NCBI GenBank assembly: GCA_021234155.1
Contig: JAJEKV010000080.1
Location: 2,058,623 to 2,122,622 of the forward strand
Reading direction: 5' to 3'
DNA length: 64,000 nt
Source of the DNA: Isoetes taiwanensis
Lineage: Eukaryota > Streptophyta > Lycopodiopsida > Isoetales > Isoetaceae
The notes beneath the pieces are model-generated. The model was not told where the DNA came from. It worked only from the letters and a program-made list of their open reading frames with translations, and ran no database searches. A program made the translations under genes and the position numbers. Positions 12,025 through 22,499 of this stretch are shown here, piece after piece (position 1 is the stretch's first letter; every line of letters begins with the position of its first letter).

Positions 12025-12960
12025 ATACTCTTCGCGGCATAGCGGCGAGCTATGTTCAATTCCACTTTCCATGTATGGATCTCGAAACAAGGCCATCAGA
12101 GGTGTAGCCACATAGTATCTCGGCTTTTCAAAATCCTCATCAATGGGATTCGGCTTCATATGGAACTTGTGCAATTGAAGCATAAATTCCTCCACCATCA
12201 TATATCACAAAATCATCGGGCGTTTGGCGGGGTAAAGTTGCAAGTTCAAGCATTCTTTGCTGATTCCAACCTTGATGTTGATCTTTCAACTTCCATAGTG
12301 CCATTAAATTACTTGTATACCCGGCATGAGATTTTTAGATCATAACCTTCTTCCCCGTATTGGCGTATCCATATGTGCTTCTTTGGTTTCTTTGATATAG
12401 TTCGGACAATATTTTTCAAGCTCTTGCAAGCTCTCAAAGCCCCCAAAAACCATTTTTCATGATTCGGGTTTTACGAAGAGTCTAGATGAGGAGGAGGTAA
12501 TTGGGGCGTCGCAAACCCATAAGCTAAATGACCATTCTCTTTCACATCTAGAGATAAGATTACTTCGAAAAGACACGATGAAGCGCATTGATATGGGCCG
12601 AGATCAATCGGTCAATAATCAATAAATCCCTTTTTTAGGGGATGTTTGAAATTAACTTTATGTTTGAATCGCCATCGACCTAAACCTAGAATCCGCCATT
12701 AGGGCGTGGGACAAGCGGTACCAAGTCATATTAAACACTATAATGCCGGCGGACAAAGGTAAAAAGTGTGGGATTTTTCTTGTGTTCTTGCACAAATTTT
12801 AAGGCTTTATCTGTTCTTCTCTCGGCAACAATGATTGACAACAAGCCTATTGTCAAGTTACCTTCAAGGATTGTAAACTTGGAACAACTAGATTTTGACC
12901 GCGAACAGCGTCGGTTTTATAATGAACAATTTATAGCGGTAGCATATCTCGCGTGATGAT

Positions 12961-13480
12961 GCATGCGCGGAACTGCGGCTTAAATGAAGGCTGCGGGTTG
13001 GTCGTCGAGAGTCTTTTTTTTAGGCGGTATCAATCGGGCGACTATTGAATTTGTAATCCTAAAAACCATTAACGCCGTATATAAAAATATCGTCACATTT
13101 GTTTCTCATTGCAAATATCTTGTTTGATATTACTTCATATTGGGGATAGTATTCTTAGTGTGGAATGATGCAATCATCTTGGTACTTTTGTTACACAATA
13201 GTTGCACTTGAAATTTGATGTTCATACGTTTGCAATATGGTATTGAATATGGTGGTTATCCAAGTTTTATGAGGTTTTAAATATGGCCCAACCACCATCC
13301 TTTCCTAAGTTGATGCAATTGGAAACCTTAGAAATGAAATTATAGTACAACATTGATATATTCTTATGTCATAACCAACACATAACAACCAAGACATAAC
13401 AACCATTAACATTAATTAATATTCTTATGTGCCTTGTTTTTTTAGGGCAGAAAGGGCCCAAAAATTTTTTAGTATAATAA
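12961..13480. other. No gene recognised
   Basis: AT-rich stretch. The phrases 'accaacacataac' and 'aaccattaacatt' near 13370-13410 resemble the arm of the adjacent inverted repeat and may be an older partial copy. Confidence 0.4.
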
Positions 13481-13905
13481 CCAACACATAACTACCATTG
13501 AGACCATTGAATCCAACACATTTAAATTAAAATCCCCTTAAACCCCTTTGGTTTGGGTGCATATTCACGGGGGTGGCGTGAGGGGCGGGCGAGAGCCCTC
13601 GTATTTGTATTTTGCACGCGTCTGAAATCAACACCATATAGTATTCCGCTTGAAATCTTATAGTATTTTGTGAATGTTGTTATACAGTATAGCAAATCTT
13701 GTACTTGCATACCCCACAAACGAGGAACTTTACGTACGGTGTAGATTAAGGAATAAGGGGTGAATATGCCTATCCAACAGCTCTCGTTGCCCGGAGTCAC
13801 CCCCCGTGTGAATATGCACCCAAACCAAAGGGGGTTTAAGGGGGATTTTAATTTAAATGTGTTGGATTCAATGGTCTCAATGGTAGTTATGTGTTGGTTA
13901 TGTGG
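13481..13905. mobile_element. MITE-like element with ~105-bp inverted repeats
   Basis: The segment 13481-13577 (accaacacataactaccatt ... tattcacgggggtg) is repeated in reverse complement at 13798-13905 (cacccccgtgtgaatatg ... ggtagttatgtgttggt). The arms are about 100 bp long and near perfect and enclose about 220 bp with no coding capacity. This is the structure of a non-autonomous foldback or MITE element. The outermost bases 'accaacac/gtgttggt' would be the termini; I cannot assign a superfamily or a clear target duplication. Confidence 0.75.
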
Positions 13906-14146
13906 TGGTTATGTGTTGGATATATGTTCTATGTACTAGAGTTACGCCTTATATCTGCAACAGATGATCGAAACCTCAACATTTTTACGACTTTGACAAG
14001 CATAGAGAGCATCGTTAACTTAACTTAGCAACATCTATAGAACCACCATTGCGTTTCTTGTTAGCTAGTTATGATGTTAGTCGAGACGATTACAACCGCG
14101 ATGTTTGTGAGCTGCTAGACCATAACATATAATAATATTGCTTTTC

Positions 14147-14481
14147 AGTGCCTTGCAGGTTCAAGCCAATCGGATCAAGAAGGGGTAGAGAACGCTTGGA
14201 AAGTCTTTGTCCTTATATGGCAGAATGTCCTACAAAATATAGAACACATACTAGATGCTTCATTGGATTCACTGCACTCACACCCCTCAAGGTTTTCCCT
14301 CATGTCTATATATGCAGAATGCGTGATCATATTGTTGGCAGATATGGAGCTCCTGTTCAATCTTTTGATGGCTTTTCCCATGACAGATCATCAAGACGTG
14401 GTGCTTCATGCCCACCCTCTACTCAAAAGGATGCTCAGTTATCCAGCCTACCTCATGAAGGAATGGCGAGGAGTGATTTGA
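14147..14481 (+). other. Open frame of unknown origin, possible exon
   Basis: A frame open from about 14147 to the stop at 14479-14481 gives a hydrophobic, helix-like protein (for example WKVFVLIWQNVLQNIEHIL and AECVIILLADMELLFNLL). It starts just after a 'cttgcag' that could be a splice acceptor, and has no good ATG at the front. The composition looks more coding-like than its neighbours. I do not recognise the family, so this may be an orphan terminal exon. Confidence 0.3.
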
Positions 14482-14965
14482 CAAACAATCCTTGAGATTG
14501 CGGCTAGTAAATATAACCCTGCTAGATTTTGATGTCCTGAGGAGGAATGTGCATATTATAATGTTTTGTTAATACAATATCAGAGTTCCTTTTTGGTGAT
14601 CAACTTTAGCAGTTGTGCATATTTTGTTTTCATTGAGGCCTAGCTCAGAAGGATTCACACAACGATCCTTCAGAGTTGGGCTTCGCTTTAATGTCTTAGA
14701 GCTCAAGCTTAAAGGATTGTGGTTTTTTGTTATAATTAAACTGCTTTCGTATACCTTGTATAGATAGACCATTCTGCAAGTAGTATGGCAGAAGTGGCTT
14801 CTACATCGGGTAGTGCGACACCACTGATATTTTTGCCTCGTATTACAGAAGATAAAGAAGTAGACATAAAGAAGGTGCTCGATCTAGTACAAAAACGAGT
14901 GGTAGAAAACTTAAAATGCATTTTGAATGAACAGAGAAATCCAGCTCACAGGTTGGCCACAAGGG

Positions 14966-15105
14966 CCTAGTACTCAGACCTTTGTTATGATCTGATTGGT
15001 AGACTGCAAGTGGAGATGCTGCAACTTTTCAAAATCTTGAAAGCATATTCTGTTCAAGATCACTAGGATGTCTTGTTGGAGGCTCACCACCATCATGCCA
15101 TGACA
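14966..15105. repeat. ~138-bp dispersed repeat, copy 1
   Basis: This stretch (cctagtactcagacctttgt ... ccaccatcatgccatgac) matches 60938-61072 in the same orientation with only scattered substitutions. In both places a LINE-derived sequence begins a few bases after the shared end. No coding sense seen. Confidence 0.8.
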
Positions 15106-15112
15106 ATGTATT

Positions 15113-15460
15113 ACTTAGTAGAAAGAATAGAATAGAATAGAATAGAATAGAATATGATTTTATCGTCCACGGAGACCAACTGGCCTATGGGACCCAAGTA
15201 CAAAGAGAGAGCAGCAGCGACATTACTACCCGGGATTAAAAACCCCCGCCCGAAGGGTTTTTTTTGGAAAAACCTTAGTAGCAATAAGGATGACGGCGAT
15301 ACCGCATGATTATATACATAATCACAAATGCAATTTGAGGTTAATGTCGGACGAGGGGGCATAAGCGAAGTCCACAGATCCATTACCTCCCTGAGGTCTG
15401 ATCCCAACAAGCCTACGTGAGGCCGTGCTTTCGATAGCTCATGCAAGGCCTGATGGGGCA
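15113..15460 (-). mobile_element. LINE 3' end, copy A (pentanucleotide tail)
   Basis: Read on the minus strand, this ends in 'cgtggacgataaaat' followed by a tail of ATTCT units (15121-15156 on the plus strand). It shares with the copies at 33.2 and 39.2 kb a 3' UTR containing 'tgggtccca', 'attggtctccgtggacg' and a run reading 'gggtttttaatccc'. The upstream part holds only a decayed carboxy-terminal frame. It is a 5'-truncated insertion, as is usual for LINEs. Confidence 0.75.
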
Positions 15461-15464
15461 CAAC

Positions 15465-16240
15465 TAACCGAGAGCATACCGAGCCCGGATATGCCGGTAT
15501 GGCCGGACAGGCCCGGAGGGCGTGACTTTCATCCTCAATGCGCGCTGGACAAAGACTCGAACTGCGTTTGCCCTCACGTGGCTCCCGAATCCATCTCCCT
15601 GCCCATATAGTACATATTGATTATAAAAAGCTTATATAGTTAGTTTCTAGGGCAAGTCTGCCTAGGAGAATGGATTACGCTACTTAACTGTAACTATGAA
15701 ACATGAAACCTTTCTTGAGCAATATAATGTTTTTGGCAAAATTCCATTTTGGCCAATTGCTCCTAAGGATCACAATCTTCCAAGCAATCGCAATACTTGG
15801 AAGCTTAGGCGTTTGTTGTTGCATTTTAGCACATGTTTCAACAACTTTATTAACAAAGATATTAACATGATGCATAGCTTTAGCATAGGCCATGATATGA
15901 CTCCATCAAACATGGATATTATGTCATGCTAGAACATGGACTTATAATAACGCTAATATATATATCGCATATTGTCTTTTTACAAAACCCTTGGCATCTT
16001 CAACTTGAATATAGGGCCCAACACATTATAGGAGAGTGTTGTATCAAATATTAGCATGTATAGTCAATGAGAAGTTGCAATGCAAGCATCTAACCACTTG
16101 GGATATTTTAGAACACATGCGGAGATCCACTACCTTCATATGAATCTATTACAGTTGCATGACATCATTTTTGTTGAGGCCATATCATTCTATCTAATGA
16201 TACTATGTGTATCATGTTTACTCCTTATGGCCGCAATTGA
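15465..16240. other. No gene recognised
   Basis: Mixed sequence. A GC-richer part (15425-15600) probably still belongs to the LINE region; the rest is AT-rich with no coding homology that I can see. Confidence 0.4.
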
Positions 16241-16244
16241 TGGA

Positions 16245-16790
16245 GAATCTTGAGCTGCACTTTGGATAGAAATTAGGGTCTCTCAAGTTGTAGCAGATCG
16301 CACTTGGACGTAACAAGAATTTCGAGTACTTCATAGTTTTGTTTCTCTATCATTCGGCCCCATCTTGGCTTCTAAATTCTCTACAGTCTTGCGATTGCCA
16401 TTCACAGATTGTGTGGTAGGCCTAGATCTTCCATCCTTTGCAGTAGCTTATCTCTAGGTATCGTATCAAATGCCTTTTTGAAGTCAACAAAGCAGCGGTA
16501 TAATGTCTCGCCCTGTGACCTTGTCGTTTCTATCACCACTCTCAAAGTCACCAAATGATCTATTGTTGAATGATTTGGCATGAATCCTACTTATTCCATG
16601 GCTTGTTTTTCATTCCTTTCTGAGCACTTATTGTCCTTATTTCTATCACCTTGATGAACCACTTTGTCATTCCACTCGTAACAATTATGGCCCTGTAATT
16701 TCCTGGGTTCAGTGGGTCGCCCCTTTTAAATAGTGGTATTATTGCACTGCTAGCTATGAGGCAGCCCTTCTCTTAGAGCCTTATTGAAGA
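16245..16790 (-). pseudogene. LINE reverse transcriptase fragment
   Basis: The minus strand carries an almost uninterrupted piece of non-LTR reverse transcriptase. In order it reads FKRGDPLNPGNYRAI (RT block 1), then a frame ending MTKWFIKVIE, then GFMPNHSTIDHLVTLRVVIE (block 2), then RCFVDFKKAFDTIPRDKLL, which is the block with the first catalytic Asp (F-V-D-F-K-K-A-F-D), and finally MEDLGLPHNLW. The YxDD block is absent because the fragment ends before it. It differs from the tail-bearing LINE pieces elsewhere in the window, which preserve only 3' parts, so I cannot tell whether they are the same family. It is followed by an A-rich microsatellite. Confidence 0.85.
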
Positions 16791-16920
16791 TCTTGATTTT
16801 CATTCCCTGTAGCTTTGAAGATGTTCGTCGTGTTATATTTGTATTATATTTTTATAAATTCATCTCCTACAACTTTGAAGTCTGTTCGTCGTATTTGAAG
16901 ATGTTTATATGGGTTGTTAC

Positions 16921-17098
16921 AAAAGAAAAAAGAGAAAAGAGAAAAGACAAAAGAGAAAAGAGAAAATAGAAAAGAGAAAAGAGAAAAGAGAAAAGAGAAA
17001 AGAGAAAAGAGAAAAGAGAAAAGAGAAAAGAAATGAGAAAGGAGAAAGGAGAAAGGAGAAAGGAAAAAGGAAAAAGAAAGAAAAAGATAAGATCCAAT
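16921..17098. repeat. (AAAAGAG)n microsatellite
   Basis: About 175 bp made of AAAAGAG/AAAGGAG units with minor variation. The open frames on both strands here (Lys/Glu/Arg-rich on plus, Phe/Leu/Ser-rich on minus) are products of the repeat. Confidence 0.95.
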
Positions 17099-17339
17099 AG
17101 AAAGATAATCATGTTAGTTTGCTGGTTTATTTCATATTTCAAATTAAAGGCACTGCCTCTCATAAATGACTGCAAGCGAAACGAGAGGCTGCAACATACG
17201 CTCTTGGCTGTAGGAGCCACATATTTGATGATCCAGGTAATTCGCGGCATAAAAATGCTTATTATATTAATTGCACGGCAAGAAAATTTCAAGAAACTTT
17301 ACACTATAATAATTGCTTTTCCTTGAGTGGCCAACCACT

Positions 17340-17960
17340 AGGTTAGATTGAACGATTATATTGGGCATTGAGTTGTGGGCCACTGTAAATGGACATTTAA
17401 GCAATTTCAATAAATGCCTTTGTCATTTATATACGTGGACTCGTTAAAGCATTCTGAAAGAGCTTGTTAGTACCACTTTGTTAGAGAGGGTGACTATTAT
17501 CTAGTTTGAATGGACATTTGAACTATTATCATTGAGTGGGTGGTTGTCATTTACATGAACTTCTCAAAGCACTTTTAATGCATTTGTCCAGGCATTGCTT
17601 AGCTATTGTATGGTTGTGGTCCAGTTTGAATGGATGCTTGAACAAATAGCAATCAATGGGTTTGTCATTTACAACTGTAAAAGTGGGAAATAAAATCCTT
17701 CAAATACTGGTAAGCGACGCTTATCTGGTAAGACTTTAGCTCAACATATTGATGGCAAAGGGCAAATAAATTTAGACTAATTGAATCGACCTAACGCATG
17801 AATTGAACCTAATAGACACTTGCCAAAGCACTTTTAATGACCTTAATTAGATATGATGACTATTGTGCAGTTGTGCCCAGTTTGAATGGACGCTTGAACA
17901 ATTAATAATTAGTGGTCAAAGCACTTTGCACGGCATAATTGTCAATTTGTTTTCAACTAT
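17340..17960. repeat. ~120-bp degenerate tandem repeat
   Basis: Variants of 'agtttgaatggacgcttgaa' recur near 17383, 17501, 17621 and 17877, each followed by 'caat...gggt...catttac' and 'aaagcacttttaatg'. Spacing is about 120 bp, with one wider gap. The copies are diverged; no gene seen. Confidence 0.65.
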
Positions 17961-18170
17961 ATACCATTTTGGACTATGTTTATTCATGTTATTTACATGG
18001 CATTCCTATATGTGGGTAATTCATTTGCATAGTGCTAGGCAAAACATGATGATGAAGATATATATAATAAAGATGAGGATATATTTTCCCAACCAAAAGA
18101 AACAAAATACTCCATACATTCATAAGTTGGATTTTTATTCGTATCATAACATATATATGTTCTTATGTTT
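17961..18170. other. No gene recognised
   Basis: AT-rich spacer between two tandem arrays; nothing structured seen. Confidence 0.4.
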
Positions 18171-18176
18171 GTCATC

Positions 18177-19150
18177 TTGAATCCGGCCGTTGATCCGAGA
18201 TCCTACGGCTCACGTGGCTTTGGGACGTATCCTACGGCCTAGATGGCTTGGGAGTGAGTTTGTAGATTATATGTAAGCGATCCTACGGTCAAGGTTGATC
18301 TGATTCTGATCGTCGGTCCGAGATCCTACGGCTCACGTTGCTTTGGGACACATCCTACGGTGCACATGGCTTTGGGAATTATATGTAATCGATCCTACGG
18401 TCTAGGTTGATCCGATCCTGATCGTCGATCCGAGATCTTACGGTCAATATATTCTTATGTTTGTCCTCCTGAATCAGGCCGTTGATCCGAGATCCTACGG
18501 CTCACGTGGCTTTGGGACGTATCCTACGGCCCAGATGGCTTGGGAGTTTGTTTGTAGATTATATGTAAGCGATCCTACGGTCGGAGTTGATCGATCCCGG
18601 GTCGTGGGTCCGAGATCCTACTACCACGTTGCTTTGGGACACATCCTACGGTGCACATGGCTTTGGGAATTATATGTAATCGATCCTACGGTCTAGGTTG
18701 ATCCGATTTTGATCGTCGATCCGAGATCTTACGGTTCAATATGTTCTTATGTTTGTCCTCCTGAATCCGGCCGTTGATCCGAGATCCTACGGCTCACGTG
18801 GCTTTGGGACGTATCCTATGGCCCAGATGGCTTGGGAGTTTGTTTGTAGATTATATTTAAGCGATCCTACGGTCGGGTTGATCTCGATCGATCGTCTGGA
18901 CACGGCCCAAAGTTGATCCGATCCCGATCGTTTGGCCCAAGATCCTACGGCCACGCGTTGCTTTGGGACACATCCCACGGTGCACATGGCTTTGGGAATT
19001 ATATGTAATCGATCCTACGGTCTAGGTTGATCCGATCCTGATCGTCAATCCGAGATCTTACGGTTCACATGGCTTGGCACATATCCTACGGTGCACATGA
19101 CTTTGGGAATTATATGTAATAGATCCTATGGTTCATGTTGCTTTAATTAT
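18177..19150. repeat. ~290-bp tandem repeat rich in GATCCTACGG
   Basis: The phrase 'ttcttatgtttgtc' starts units at about 18159, 18449 and 18737 (period about 290 bp), and a further partial unit lies at about 20775-21110. Within a unit the sub-motif 'gatcctacggctcacgt(g/t)gctttggga' repeats every 50-80 bp, so the array is hierarchical. The short open frames are shadows of the repeat. Confidence 0.85.
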
Positions 19151-19318
19151 TATCATGTGGTGAGATCTCGACCCTTGATCGGGTCCAAGATCCTACGGCC
19201 CAAGTTGAATGCTCATCTCTTAGAAAAAGGCTTTTAAGATTTTTATGTTGTGTGGGGGATTCAAACCCTAGCCATTGACCTTCCAACCCCCCATTCTAAC
19301 CATTAGACCAAGCATTAA
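19125..19318 (-). mobile_element. tRNA-derived SINE-like unit, copy 1
   Basis: On the minus strand the unit starts with a polymerase-III A-box-like word (tggtctaatggttag, complement near 19298-19312). About 30 bp further is a B box (ggtttgaatcc, complement at 19257-19267). A shared ~130-bp body then runs through 'gatgagcattcaac' and 'gaccc(g/t)atcaagggtcgagat'. The same arrangement recurs at 19.6, 19.85 and 21.1 kb. A- and B-box words with this spacing are typical of tRNA-derived SINEs. Confidence 0.65.
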
Positions 19319-19599
19319 TTCCATGAATAATTTATGTTTCAAATATACTTAAGGGTAATGTTCCCATTAAGATAAAATAAACTATAACATTCTAGCTAGT
19401 TCAAGAAAGTTCTATAATGTTCTGGAAGGCTCTAGAAATCTAGAAAGTCCTAGAACATAAGAGAATCTAAGGGGGATCTGAGAAAATTCTTCCAGAAAGT
19501 TTCAAATTGTTCTGATCGTCGGTCCGAGATCTTACGGCTCACGTGGCTTGGCACACATCCTACGGTGCACATGACTTTGGGAATCATATGTAATAGATC

Positions 19600-19793
19600 C
19601 TATGGCTCATGTTGCGTTAATTATTGTCACGTGGTGAGATCTCGACCCTTGATCGGGTCCAAGATTTTACGGTCCACGTTAAATGCTCATCCCTTAGGAA
19701 AGGCTTTTAAAATTTTTATGTTGTGTGAGGGATTCGAACCTTATTCATTGGCCCCCCAGCCCCACATTCTAACCACTAGACCAAGCATTAATT
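19600..19793 (-). mobile_element. tRNA-derived SINE-like unit, copy 2
   Basis: A box tggtctagtgg (complement 19773-19783) and B box ggttcgaatcc (complement 19730-19740), followed by the same body as copy 1 down to 'gagatctcaccacgtgacaa'. The B box matches the tRNA consensus exactly. Confidence 0.7.
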
Positions 19794-19829
19794 CTATAAA
19801 TAATTTATGTTTCAAATATACTTAAGGGT

Positions 19830-19935
19830 AATATTGCCAGAAAAGCCTTCTAAAATTTCTATGTTGTGTAGGGGATTCGAACCCTGGTCATTGGCGTCCC
19901 AACCCCACATTCTAACCACTAGACCAGGCATTAAT
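19830..19935 (-). mobile_element. tRNA-derived SINE-like unit, head only, copy 3
   Basis: A box (complement 19916-19926) and a perfect B box (complement 19873-19883), then 'ctacacaacatag' and the start of the body 'agaaggctttt', after which it breaks off. It lies directly beside copy 2 in the same orientation. Confidence 0.65.
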
Positions 19936-20109
19936 CAAATATAGTTAAAGGTAATGTTCCCATTAAGATAAAATAGACTATAACATCCAGCTAGTTCAAG
20001 AAAGTTCTAGAATGTTCTGGAAGGCTCTAAAAAGTTCTAGAATCTTCTAGAAAGTTCTAGAACATAAGAATCTAGGAGGATTTAAGAAAATTCTTCCAGA
20101 AAGTTCCAA

Positions 20110-20700
20110 ATTGTTATAATAAGTTTTAGAATGTTCTAGAATGTAGGGGAATCTACGGGAATGTAAGGAAATCTAGGGAAATACTTCTAGAAAGTTCTAG
20201 AATATATTGAAAGTCTTAGAATGTTCCAGAGAGTCTTAGAATGTTCTAAAAAGTTCTAGAATGTAAAGGAATCCAGAAGAATCTAATAGAATCTAATAGA
20301 ATCTAAGAAAATCTTATAAAATATAAGAGAATCTAGGAAAATATTTACAAGCCTAAGGGAACCTCTTAAAATCTGGGGGATCTAAAGGAACCTTCATAAA
20401 ATCTAAGGGAATCTAAGAAAATGTTGATGAAATCTTAGAGTATCTAAGGGAATCTTTATAGAATCTCTTTGAATCTCATGTAATGTAAGGGAACCTAGGG
20501 CAATCTTATAAAATCTAAAGGAATCTAAGGGAATCTAAGGGGATCTTCATAGAATCTTGGAGAATTTAGGGAAATCTAATGGAATCTAGAGGGAATCTTA
20601 TAAAATTTAGAGAAATGCTCACGAAACCTCCAAAAGAACCTTGGTAGAATCTTAGAGAAACTATGAATTTAGAGTATTCTCAAGCGATTCTTTTAGAATA
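20110..20700. repeat. GAATCT-rich degenerate array, block 1
   Basis: About 590 bp composed almost wholly of variants of 'agaatctaagggaatcttg' with a loose 10-20-bp period. It grades out of the TTCTAGAA array, suggesting both derive from one AGAATnnT-type ancestor. No gene. Confidence 0.8.
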
Positions 20701-21119
20701 TAGGGTACGACAAGAACTTGCAGCATAGGAACATGCTAAAACTCGAACATGCATCGTACATAACATATACATGTTCTTATGTTTGTCCTCTTGAATCCGA
20801 CCGTTGATAGGAGATCCTACGGCTCACGTGGCTTTGGGACGTATCATACGTCTCAGATGGCTTGGGAGTTGGTATACGATCATATGTAAGCGATCCTACG
20901 GTCCAGGTTGATTTGATCCTGATCGTTGGTCCGAGATCCTACGGCTCACGTTGATTTGGGACACATCCTACGGTGCACATGGCTTTGGGAATTATATGTA
21001 ATCGATCTAACAGTCCAGGTTGATCTTGATCCTGATCGTCGATCCGAGATTCTACGGCTCAGGTGGCTTGGCACATATCCTACGGTCCACATGGCTTTGG
21101 CCCCAATAACATAAAAAAA

Positions 21120-21320
21120 TTTAAAAGCCTTTCCTACGGCTCATATTGCTTTTATATGGTGAGATCTTGATCGTTGATCGAGTCTAAGATCCTAAGGCTC
21201 ATGTTGAATGCTCGTCCCTTAAGGAAAGGCTTTTAAATTTTTTTATGTTATTGGGGGAATTCGAACCCTGATCATTAATCCCTCAGCCCCCCATTCTAAC
21301 CACTAGACCAAGCATTAATT
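21120..21320 (-). mobile_element. tRNA-derived SINE-like unit, copy 4
   Basis: A box tggtctagtgg (complement 21300-21310) with a B box holding one extra base (ggttcgaattcc, complement about 21256-21267). The body then runs through 'gatgagcattcaac'-like and 'gatcaacgatcaagatctca' sequence. It again directly adjoins a partial ~290-bp satellite unit. Confidence 0.6.
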
Positions 21321-21384
21321 CTATAAATAATTTATGTTTCAAATATACTTAAGGGTAATATTCTAATTAAGATAAAATAGAATA

Positions 21385-22140
21385 TAACATTCTAGATAGT
21401 TCAAGAAAGTTCTAGAATATTCTGGAGGCTCTAGAAAGTTATAAAATCTTCTAGAATGTTCTAGAAAGTTCCAAAATATTCTAGAATGTTTTGGAATGTA
21501 AGAGAATCTAGGGGGAATCTAAGAGAATCCTTCCAGAAAGTCCCAAATTGTTCTAATAAGTTCTAGAATGTAGGGGAATCTTCGGGAATGTAAGGGAATA
21601 GGGAAATACTTCCAGAAAGTTCTAGGATGTTTTGAAAGTTTCAGAATGTTCCAGAAAGTTCTAGTATGTTCTAGAAATTTCTAGAATGTAAGGGAATCCA
21701 GGAGAATTAAAGGGAATCTAAGGAAATCTCATAAATTGTAAGAGAATCTAGGAAGATATTTACAAGTCTTCATAATATCTAAGGGAATCTAAGAAAATCT
21801 TGATGAAATCTTAGAGTTTTTTTAAGATTTTGCAAAGAGCCACAATAGAATGTTCTAAAATGTTTCATAATAAAGGTGTACAATATAAATCTTGAAAAAA
21901 AAAATGTTTCAGATGCTCAGGGTAAGCGCCTCAGTCTAAAAATAGAAAGTGTTTTAGAAATGTTGCACAGATCCAAAATAGATTATTTTGGAAGGTTCTA
22001 AATGCTCATGGGTAAGCACCTCAATCAGAATAGAAAATTCTAAGAGAATCTAGAGGATTCTTCATGAATGCTAAATATAGTACATAGAATGTTGAAGAAT
22101 ATAGAGGAATCACAAGAGAATCTTAGTAGAATCGTTGGTT
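21385..22140. repeat. Second TTCTAGAA/GAATCT array
   Basis: From 21385 to about 21690 the TTCTAGAA type dominates, with a near-perfect heat-shock-element string at about 21399-21430; after that GAATCT-type units take over. It follows SINE copy 4 just as the 19.4- and 20.0-kb arrays follow copies 1-3, so array and SINE seem to have been copied as one unit. Confidence 0.75.
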
Positions 22141-22499
22141 ACCTAGAGCACGACATGGCCTTGCACCGTAAGAACATGCTAAAACTGGAACAATGTGCCG
22201 TAAGACGCATTAACTTTCTTGTAATATATATGTAATTTCTAGTGGTGGCTTCCAGAAGCTTCCATTATATATATATATATCAGCCGCCAGATCCTGGCCG
22301 CCATTCGCTCCCGTGCGATCTCAGCCGTCAGATCTGGTGGCTTCCGGAAGCTTCTTGGTGGTCCCCTGGTGGTCCATCTTAACCGTCCATTTGTTTGGGG
22401 ATCTCCCAAACTTTTTATATTAGGGGGGAATTGAACCCCCGGTCCCCTCACCCCCACAAGAACATATACATGTTTTTTCCTTGTTAAGGTTACCTCAAA
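22141..22499. other. Spacer with short inverted and direct repeats
   Basis: The phrase 'ggtggcttcc(a/g)gaagcttc' occurs at about 22244 and 22338 and is itself partly palindromic. A (TA)n run lies at 22265-22280. 'gaattgaacccccggtcccc' (about 22429-22448) is weakly B-box-like. No gene. Confidence 0.4.

Larger units (their letters stand above)
10966..12960 (+). pseudogene. SNF2/SMARCA3-like helicase fragment, broken
   Basis: Four conserved SNF2 ATPase blocks occur in the right order on the plus strand. Motif Ia is TLIVCPKSL, a stop codon, then KQWEHELKEKS (about 10958-11040), running on to VYIYHEDREKNK. The next block is KHDIVLTTYGTI (about 11100-11135) in a shifted frame. Motif II is NIRWFRIITDEAQSIRN (about 11205-11262), with the DEAQ box typical of the SMARCA3/HLTF/CHR27-28 group rather than DEAH. 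Then comes NKPIVKLPSRIVNLEQLDFD with RRFYNE (about 12840-12930), matching the linker before the helicase C domain. Stops, frameshifts and absent motifs I and III show it is not functional. About 1.5 kb separates motif II from the last block, and a B3 fragment lies in that gap. The family remodels chromatin or ubiquitinates histones using ATP. Confidence 0.8.
19390..20110. repeat. TTCTAGAA array with perfect heat-shock-element strings
   Basis: Degenerate units of the type agttctagaatgttctgga fill 19395-19510 and 19980-20110, broken by SINE-like units. At 19995-20022 six modules follow each other at exact 5-bp steps (TTC, GAA, TTC, GAA, TTC, GAA), a textbook extended heat-shock element. A five-of-six version lies at about 19399-19426. 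Confidence 0.75.

Noticed and set aside
11785-12201. Long minus-strand open frame (138 codons)
   Set aside because: The opposite strand carries a clear B3-domain match over part of it, and the minus-strand protein shows no domain.
16867-17292. Phe/Leu/Ser-rich minus-strand frame resembling a membrane protein
   Set aside because: It is the translation of the AAAAGAG microsatellite.
19257-19310. True tRNA genes at the A/B-box sites
   Set aside because: No acceptor or anticodon stem can be formed and the units repeat with a shared non-tRNA body, so SINE-like units fit better.
18177-21110. CRISPR-like array
   Set aside because: Repeats are long, hierarchical and without unique spacers of constant size; the DNA is eukaryotic.
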